This document shows, piece by piece, positions 59,401 to 64,000 of a stretch of DNA of 64,000 nucleotides (its first letter is position 1; each line of letters begins with the position of its first letter). Location of the stretch: NCBI RefSeq assembly GCF_019649055.1, contig NW_026570343.1:310001-374000 (forward strand), in the 5' to 3' direction. The translations under genes were made by a program, and so were the position numbers. The notes beneath the pieces are model-generated. The model did not search any database. It had not been told where the DNA came from and was given only the letters and a program-made list of their open reading frames with translations. The stretch is from Paramacrobiotus metropolitanus. Taxonomy: Eukaryota; Tardigrada; Eutardigrada; Parachela; Macrobiotidae.

Positions 59401-62400
59401 TGGCTCAATTATACCGTCTTTAATCATTTCCTGTGTTTTAGCCTGGAGCCATTTGCGGTCTTCAAACGATGTGCGATACGGAGGAGTTCTGACCGGCAAA
59501 CTCGTGCCTGTATCCACAGAGTGCTCATATATGGTACAACAACCCACAGGACGCGCCTTAGTCGGTAAAACTGATTTCGCTTGATAAAAGATTGCTTTTA
59601 ATTCATCCTTGCTGGGACAGATATCACCAACTTTGATTTTAGCGAACGTTTCTTCGGTTTCAGGATCAACGACACTAACGGCGGGTGGCGGCAACTGCAT
59701 CGCCACACATTCAGTAATTTTCTCCAGGACCGGAACACCTCCCTCCTTACTGAGAATACCACCAATTGCCTCTTGACAGTTCTCCAGGAACTCCGGAGAG
59801 TCCATTTGATAAACTGCGTCCACGAGCGCGACTTCGCCAAGGTTGGTTTCTTCATTCAAAACGAGCGGTTTGTCAGAAACGTTAACGACGCAGACTCTAC
59901 AATTACCATACTCATTTAATGTTAAAACGCCGTCCAATAATACCGCATTCTTATTCGAGTCTGGAATTTTTCCTTCGTAGAGAAACGGCTGGGTGTATAG
60001 ATACTCATCCTGAAATTCCATAAACTGTTCGTCAGACATCGACGTCGTTGCACGAATAATTCCCTGTGAATGGGGCTGAATTATAACCGGCGAGGCTGGG
60101 AAGAGCTCCATTTTAAAGCAGTCAATAGGACCGGGTTCTGGCTCAAAGCGGTAAATATCATGTTCTACCGAATTAAGCTCAACCTGTGCTTGTGCCTGTT
60201 TCAGATGGGCGTCCCTGTACGCCAGCTCGATGACATCCTTCGAATACACGCATGCCGGGATATCAGTGGACTCACGAACGTCCTGAGATCGTTTGGGCAA
60301 ATTTTTAGCCGCCGGTTGTTGTGGTACCGGTGCTGGCTCCACCGTCTCAGCTGACATTTGGCTCGCCGCCTCTCTTTCTGCATATTCCCGCCGAATTCTG
60401 CGGCTGTAACTGGACTTTTTGCGCCGCGGAGGACTCCTTGGACCTTCCGTTGGCAGTTCGCAGTTTCCCACGGTAGGTTGTACTGCACTAGACGCCACAG
60501 TCTCCCTCAATACTTTTTGCTCATGAATTTCGTTCCAAATCTTCCACTGTTCATTGATATCAACATCTACTGGGGAGTCGTAAGAGGCCCTGACTGCCGA
60601 AGGAAGAAACTCCGAAACTTGCTCACTAATCAACTTATGGTTTTGCGGTGAGTTAGACACGATTTGAGAGTTTATTTCTCTTTGCTTCTCCGCCTGTTTA
60701 TCTTCGTAGGAGACTGGACACGGGCCGATGTTAATGGGTTTCATACCATCTGCAGGGACAAAGCTACCGTTTTCGAATTCTCCTGCTGGTGCCGGGTTAT
60801 CCACGGAAAAGGTAACCTTACGTTTTCCTGTAGCTTTCTGTGCATTTAATTGCTCTGTGCGTTTCAAGGTTTCAAAATGTCGGCGATCATTAATCGAGTT
60901 TCGACACACGTCGCAGTTCTTCTCGTACCGTTCAATTTCTATTATACAGTCCGGCCAGTAAAATAATTTCACCAAGTACGGATATAGCTTTTCATGCCGG
61001 CCATACGCTTGCTTATGAATTAAAATTTCGTGGAAGCAGGCAATTAATTTCTGTCGCCACTGATACGGCACGTAAATTCTCGGACATGCACCAGAATGAT
61101 CAGATACCCTGCACAATATCCCCTCACAAATCACAAACCTGTTGATTTCGTATTTGGTAAAATTCGTATTAGCGTGCGACGGTTTCTTGTACATTTTGTA
61201 CCACATCCGGCTATCAACACATTGCTGTTGAGTTTCGCGCCAGAACTGCGGATCACGGAATCTTTTCTCTGAAGGGAATAAGCCCTTATCCTGCGGCCTA
61301 TCCATCGGCGTCATCCATTTCTTCAACTCTGGATTGCGTGCCATGTAAGAGGGACAATCATGGACTTCATCAACGTCTCTGCGATCTCGTTCGACAGGTA
61401 TGATATTTAATAATTTATTGTCTATGCTAAAGCATTCAACCGATTTAGAAGATTTCCGCAGAACACCCATGTATAGGTATTGAGCTGCAGGATGCTGCTG
61501 AAGTACTGCGTCAATCGAAGAAATTTGGATCGGAAGCTGCAAGGGATCTTCACCCCCACGAACTTGACTGGATCCAGAAGGAGGCACAGGGCTGACTGAT
61601 GCCGAAGACGAGTTACTTGAACTACTCGAGCTGCTTGCCGGTGGCGGCGGGGAAATTCTTTCACGTTTAAACTGCGGCTGAGAAGACGCCTGTTCGCACC
61701 CCCACGAACTTGACTGCATACTATTTACAATTGTTTCACCGCCTCCCCCACGAACTTGACTTTGTTCTGGGTTTTTCTCCACCTTAATTTCCTTTTTAAT
61801 TGTAGGTTTAACCGGTTCATCGGCAACGGAAGCTGCCATGGGCAAATATTGCCGGATCATTTCCTGTACCACGCTCCGTACAAACTCCTCATCACGTTGA
61901 TCAGATCCAACTTTAACCAGTGCAGCCTTCACAGGCACAACTTCTTTAACTTCGGTTTTTACTGGGACGTCGACAACATTTGTTTTAATAGATTGTGTCG
62001 ACTGAGTCAAGCGAGGCCACGACTGCTTCGCCTTCTGCAAGTGTAAGATACAAATTTCCGGATCAGCTTTTGCCAAAATTAGATGGGCCGATTCGTAGGG
62101 AACGAATTTTGCCTCTTTAGCAACACCGATTCGCTCGGTCAGCATCAACGCTGGGATCGCGGGCGACGGCTTAACTCCCGGGGGAATTAATGGATCAAAA
62201 TCGTGAGCACGAATAACGTCAGACATCAGGTGAGTTTCACGGCGTAAAAATGCCGGAGCATTAGACGGTCTGCGCGACAGGCGCCATGTCATCGTATTCA
62301 TGTCTAAAATAAAAGGCTTCATAGCTAAAAAGTCTAAACCTAAAACAACGTGGTCTCTATCAAAGGTAGAACTGACTAGTATAGCGTGCTCAAACGCCAT

Positions 62401-63474
62401 GCCAAATTCGTGAATCGTGACCACTACGGAAAGCGGCTCAATCAACTGTCTTCCTTGATACGCTGTATGTACAACCCTGCCTTTAATGTGATCCGGACAG
62501 CGGTGAATATTTAATTTTAAATCTTTAGCCATCTTCAATGACATAACGGAAATACTAGAGCCCGTATCCAGCATAGTCTTCACTTTCTGATAATTTATAT
62601 CGATTACAGAATACCAAGCCTGGGCATCCAGCGTCGGCAACAAGCAAACGTGATCTGCCAACGGATATTGCGAAAAATCCTGAACTTCCATTTTATTGCA
62701 TTGTGGCGGCGACGTGGACAAACCGGCCGGTAAGTCCAACTCCATCATGTTAATCTGCTGCTGCGGGTTATTGTAGCGTGCCAATAATTCTGCGGATGGC
62801 TCATACTGGCGGGGAAGTACAAATTGATTCGTACAACCAGCTGCAGGATGGAGACCATGACAGCGGAAGCAAATCTCGACTCCGCGAACTGTTCGCCATT
62901 TATCTTTCAGGATATTCCGTTCATCAAAGGGAGGCTGACTACCGGCCTGCTGATTCTGCCGGTAATTCTGGTTATTTTGCTGTCGATTATTATTGTTGTT
63001 GTAACCACCTCGTCCGCGGTAATTATTATTATTATTTCGGTAATTTCCACGATTATTACCGCCATCGTAATTATTGTTATTATTCGCAGGGCCATTCTGT
63101 TGGTACTGCTGATCGAAATTCTGCACCGGTTGTTGGAATTGAGGCTGCATAACCGGCATCATTGGGTTCATCATCTGCATAGGAACAGGCATCGCAGCCT
63201 GCATGGGAATTGGTTGCGGGAAGGTCTGCGCAAATTGTACCGGGTGTTGTTGCTCAACATATTGCGGCTGTTGAAACACCGGGACAGGGACAAACTGCGG
63301 CTGGGGCACATTCAGGACAGGCTGCACAGGAGCCACCGAATTCTGCGACTGAGGAATCACTGTCTCCGTGTACGAACGTGAATATCCTCCACGATTATTC
63401 CCATAATTTCCGCGGCCTCCCGGTTCGAATAATAATTTCCTCTCTGAGACGAGCCACCGCGGCCGCCTCGATAC
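56455..63474 (-). CDS. Ty3/gypsy-type pol polyprotein with an extra H2C2 module
   Basis: One frame of more than 2300 codons, open from about 63474. Residue numbers count from 63360. A Gln/Asn/RGG-rich start leads to a CFRCHGLHPAAGC zinc-binding patch (164-176), then a retropepsin (LDTGSS, D265; VVLGLDF, 338-344). An additional H2C2 module follows (H777, H782, C816, C819). RT spans about 1310-1490 (LPFGMKDAPSAFQ, FIDD 1441-1444), and RNase H about 1580-1710 (VIVDAS, TELEAYA). The integrase has H1865, H1872, C1902, C1905, then D1934, D1994 and E2030 (D-x35-E), then a GPY/F-like end. It copies the element RNA and inserts the DNA. The frame is intact, so the element is recent. The frame is -1 relative to Gag with about 115 nt of overlap, consistent with ribosomal frameshifting. 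I did not see a canonical slippery heptamer. Confidence 0.95.
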   Translation of the reverse strand, partial: VSRRPRWLVSERKLLFEPGGRGNYGNNRGGYSRSYTETVIPQSQNSVAPVQPVLNVPQPQFVPVPVFQQPQYVEQQHPVQFAQTFPQPIPMQAAMPVPMQMMNPMMPVMQPQFQQPVQNFDQQYQQNGPANNNNNYDGGNNRGNYRNNNNNYRGRGGYNNNNNRQQNNQNYRQNQQAGSQPPFDERNILKDKWRTVRGVEICFRCHGLHPAAGCTNQFVLPRQYEPSAELLARYNNPQQQINMMELDLPAGLSTSPPQCNKMEVQDFSQYPLADHVCLLPTLDAQAWYSVIDINYQKVKTMLDTGSSISVMSLKMAKDLKLNIHRCPDHIKGRVVHTAYQGRQLIEPLSVVVTIHEFGMAFEHAILVSSTFDRDHVVLGLDFLAMKPFILDMNTMTWRLSRRPSNAPAFLRRETHLMSDVIRAHDFDPLIPPGVKPSPAIPALMLTERIGVAKEAKFVPYESAHLILAKADPEICILHLQKAKQSWPRLTQSTQSIKTNVVDVPVKTEVKEVVPVKAALVKVGSDQRDEEFVRSVVQEMIRQYLPMAASVADEPVKPTIKKEIKVEKNPEQSQVRGGGGETIVNSMQSSSWGCEQASSQPQFKRERISPPPPASSSSSSSNSSSASVSPVPPSGSSQVRGGEDPLQLPIQISSIDAVLQQHPAAQYLYMGVLRKSSKSVECFSIDNKLLNIIPVERDRRDVDEVHDCPSYMARNPELKKWMTPMDRPQDKGLFPSEKRFRDPQFWRETQQQCVDSRMWYKMYKKPSHANTNFTKYEINRFVICEGILCRVSDHSGACPRIYVPYQWRQKLIACFHEILIHKQAYGRHEKLYPYLVKLFYWPDCIIEIERYEKNCDVCRNSINDRRHFETLKRTEQLNAQKATGKRKVTFSVDNPAPAGEFENGSFVPADGMKPINIGPCPVSYEDKQAEKQREINSQIVSNSPQNHKLISEQVSEFLPSAVRASYDSPVDVDINEQWKIWNEIHEQKVLRETVASSAVQPTVGNCELPTEGPRSPPRRKKSSYSRRIRREYAEREAASQMSAETVEPAPVPQQPAAKNLPKRSQDVRESTDIPACVYSKDVIELAYRDAHLKQAQAQVELNSVEHDIYRFEPEPGPIDCFKMELFPASPVIIQPHSQGIIRATTSMSDEQFMEFQDEYLYTQPFLYEGKIPDSNKNAVLLDGVLTLNEYGNCRVCVVNVSDKPLVLNEETNLGEVALVDAVYQMDSPEFLENCQEAIGGILSKEGGVPVLEKITECVAMQLPPPAVSVVDPETEETFAKIKVGDICPSKDELKAIFYQAKSVLPTKARPVGCCTIYEHSVDTGTSLPVRTPPYRTSFEDRKWLQAKTQEMIKDGIIEPTNSAWGSPICIVKKKDKSRRLTVDFRKLNERLMGSSYPLPRVDDILNALDKATVFSKIDLKSGFWQIKIKPEDRCKTTMVGEEFTFQYKVLPFGMKDAPSAFQRAMDLTLANMKWRNVLVFIDDIIVFSKNLADHMRDLQELFLRLQECGWTINPEKTELFVNSITFLGHTVDQFGISTDPEKIQAVKEFGPIKDKKDTLRFLGMVGYYRQFIKNFQEIAEPLQKLIPKKVTFEWGTDQCRSVEQLKEALVTAPVLARYDPEALSRVIVDASTIAVGAVLMQCPKDKPTDVPTNWRPIAYLSRKLTETQKRLYFPTELEAYAVICALKKWKHYLSDYQFEVQTDHQALVFLNNMRDAAGRLGRWALYIQQFNTKPVHIPGKENVIADALSRNPGEQPEPDSDDSDIEFDYRQTYPFAGDMAMIECCFAVLERDYVDIRFEMMSAEVKAVSEADMKAFDADKVQKLITDDKASYWAEEQSRDARIVRWRLLLENKKEKMSDHEKLHLNKFVVKQGVVYYKFELNRKIYYCMYAPVHWRLQFLQDNHDSPLAAHLGVLATYKRMYKYFYWPRMFESVKSYCASCPACLAQNPLATAPAGALQSNPTVPPRLVWAIDVAPALPTTESGNKNIIIAVDYGSKYIVAEAVERNDAATLALFFYRRILTVFGMPVHITSDRGSNFMSEMFRELLALAGVAHAPTASGHQQGNGLVEKRVGEIKKALAKYVNEQQSDWDIFLPALCAAFNSKVVERTGRSPFFMMHGTEMRLPINNFLPFEEDFVIPAHVYVQQMQRGLGEALDLVNAEEFRHKLKDKIRYDANISHVSYKPGDQVLVYVLHRKVGKNPSLMPRWTAGWEIVRQSGPVHYVVKSNRRGNVKTDTVHVSRLKPYNFRDVDTILQDEHLPKLLDCVEKECPDELVEAPAPPPVIPSADSASSRLDAEYAEYLDNQMEAVPLLKTRSGRVVKPVERFINQNNDKSVKRPVG
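61551..61761 (-). repeat. triplicated 17-20 bp motif inside pol
   Basis: On the + strand cacccccacgaacttgactg occurs at 61551-61570 and 61697-61716, and a near copy ctcccccacgaacttgact at 61743-61761. Copies 1 and 3 are read in the same frame (SQVRGG), but copy 2 is read in another (SSSWGC). The nucleotide sequence, not the peptide, is therefore conserved. Confidence 0.7.
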
Positions 63475-64000
63475 TCATAATTCGAATTATTATTATTATT
63501 TCCAGCGCTTCTCGGTTCTGAAGGAGCACTTTTCTGAGTTGATTCAGGTGCCTTCTTATCTTTATTCATGCGCTTCCACAGTTTTTCGCATTCCTGTAAC
63601 TTCTTCTCAAATTCCGCATAATTTTTAGGTGCCGCATTATAAATTTCACGGAACCATGCCGGCCGATGTTCCTGTACGCCATCAAGGAGTGCCTCCACCT
63701 GCTCTTCATCCGATGTTTTTAGTTCCTCAAACCATGGGAGGAAACTATCCAGGTAAGCACGGACTGGTTCATAAAATTCCAATTTACGATTATTCATTTT
63801 TCGGCGAATATCAGCTTTAGACAGCGAGCCGTTAAAGTGCTCAACGATAGCTGGCTTAAAGAAATCAGGCCACGATTTGCCTTTATTGTCCTTCCAGAAT
63901 TTTTCAAACCATTGAAAGGACGGACCGGTGAATGCACCGATTACTCTGCGACACGTCGTTTCATCGTTCCAGTTATTTGTGGCTCTACATTGTTCAACGT
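63357..64000 (-). CDS. Gag of the Ty3/gypsy-type element (partial)
   Basis: The frame enters from the right edge and ends at 63357. The visible part is 214 codons. It shows a helical capsid-like region (FQWFEKFWKDN, WPDFFKPAIVEHF, then YLDSFLPWFEEL and CEKLWKRMNKDKK) followed by an Asn-rich RGG stretch (YRGGRGGSSQRGNYYSN). Gag would package the element RNA; RGG segments can replace zinc knuckles as the RNA-binding part. The start codon and the 5' LTR are outside the window. It overlaps the pol frame by about 115 nt in the -1 register. Confidence 0.85.
   Translation of the reverse strand, partial: VEQCRATNNWNDETTCRRVIGAFTGPSFQWFEKFWKDNKGKSWPDFFKPAIVEHFNGSLSKADIRRKMNNRKLEFYEPVRAYLDSFLPWFEELKTSDEEQVEALLDGVQEHRPAWFREIYNAAPKNYAEFEKKLQECEKLWKRMNKDKKAPESTQKSAPSEPRSAGNNNNNSNYEYRGGRGGSSQRGNYYSNREAAEIMGIIVEDIHVRTRRQ

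Larger units (their letters stand above)
56455..64000 (-). mobile_element. Ty3/gypsy-type LTR retroelement (5' end outside window)
   Basis: Gag and pol in the usual order on the - strand. The 5' LTR and primer-binding site lie beyond the right edge. No 3' LTR could be located because the other LTR is not visible for comparison. The element may continue leftwards through the accessory ORFs as far as about 45 kb. Confidence 0.8.

Noticed and set aside
62778-63381. Overlapping + strand frames of 124 and 185 codons
   Set aside because: They are antisense to the repetitive, Asn- and Gln-rich start of pol and show the low-complexity composition expected from that.

Overview
The window looks like animal nuclear DNA. 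Genes are split by short GT-AG introns (54-63 nt in several places, up to about 1.1 kb), promoters carry TATA boxes, and much of the DNA is transposons. Nothing in it is bacterial: no Shine-Dalgarno-led operons, rRNA, IS or CRISPR. A receptor guanylate cyclase, a kinase-Kelch fusion, a family of small secreted Cys-rich proteins and many transposons would fit a small invertebrate such as a tardigrade. That is an inference; no single gene proves it.

1-23 kb. Four copies (A-D) of a two-exon gene for a secreted, cysteine-rich protein are spread over this region. Copy A (2.2-3.2 kb, + strand) is intact. Copy B (8.5-10.1 kb, -) is split by a foldback transposon. Copy C (11.8-12.8 kb, -) is frameshifted. 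Copy D (21.4-22.3 kb, -) has an intact first exon and a doubtful second. All four share a TATA-type core promoter. Between A and B lies a five-exon gene (4.4-7.2 kb, +) of unknown function, with a second foldback element in its last intron. A third, large foldback element (12.94-19.64 kb) sits about 20 bp upstream of the copy C TATA box and has pushed that gene's upstream DNA 6.7 kb away. A complete pogo/Tigger-like transposon with an intact three-exon transposase is nested inside it.

23-44 kb. This part holds a possible membrane-protein exon, a tandem pair of single-exon genes for N-myristoylatable proteins with a His...Cys pattern like the LRAT/permuted NlpC-P60 fold, a protein kinase fused to Kelch-like repeats (three exons), remnants of LINE elements, and a receptor guanylate cyclase on the - strand. 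I could trace 19 exons of the cyclase in frame (790 residues). Its N-terminal exons were not found.

45-64 kb. The right third is dominated by a Ty3/gypsy-type LTR retroelement on the - strand. Gag runs off the right edge, and a very long pol ORF carries protease, RT, RNase H and integrase. Below pol lies an island of mostly - strand ORFs with no recognisable homologues and short spacers: a stand-alone integrase-type H2C2 zinc-binding ORF, several unknown ORFs, a spliced acidic protein and an RGG-rich protein. One spliced gene is on the + strand. In the middle of the island is a tandem array of eight degenerate tRNA-like modules, all on the - strand, about 215-290 bp apart. Each has A-box-like and B-box-like sequences and a downstream T-run. 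I regard this array, together with the three H2C2 modules and the accessory ORFs, as the most likely undescribed system in the window. Its 5' end, and any LTRs, are outside or unresolved.
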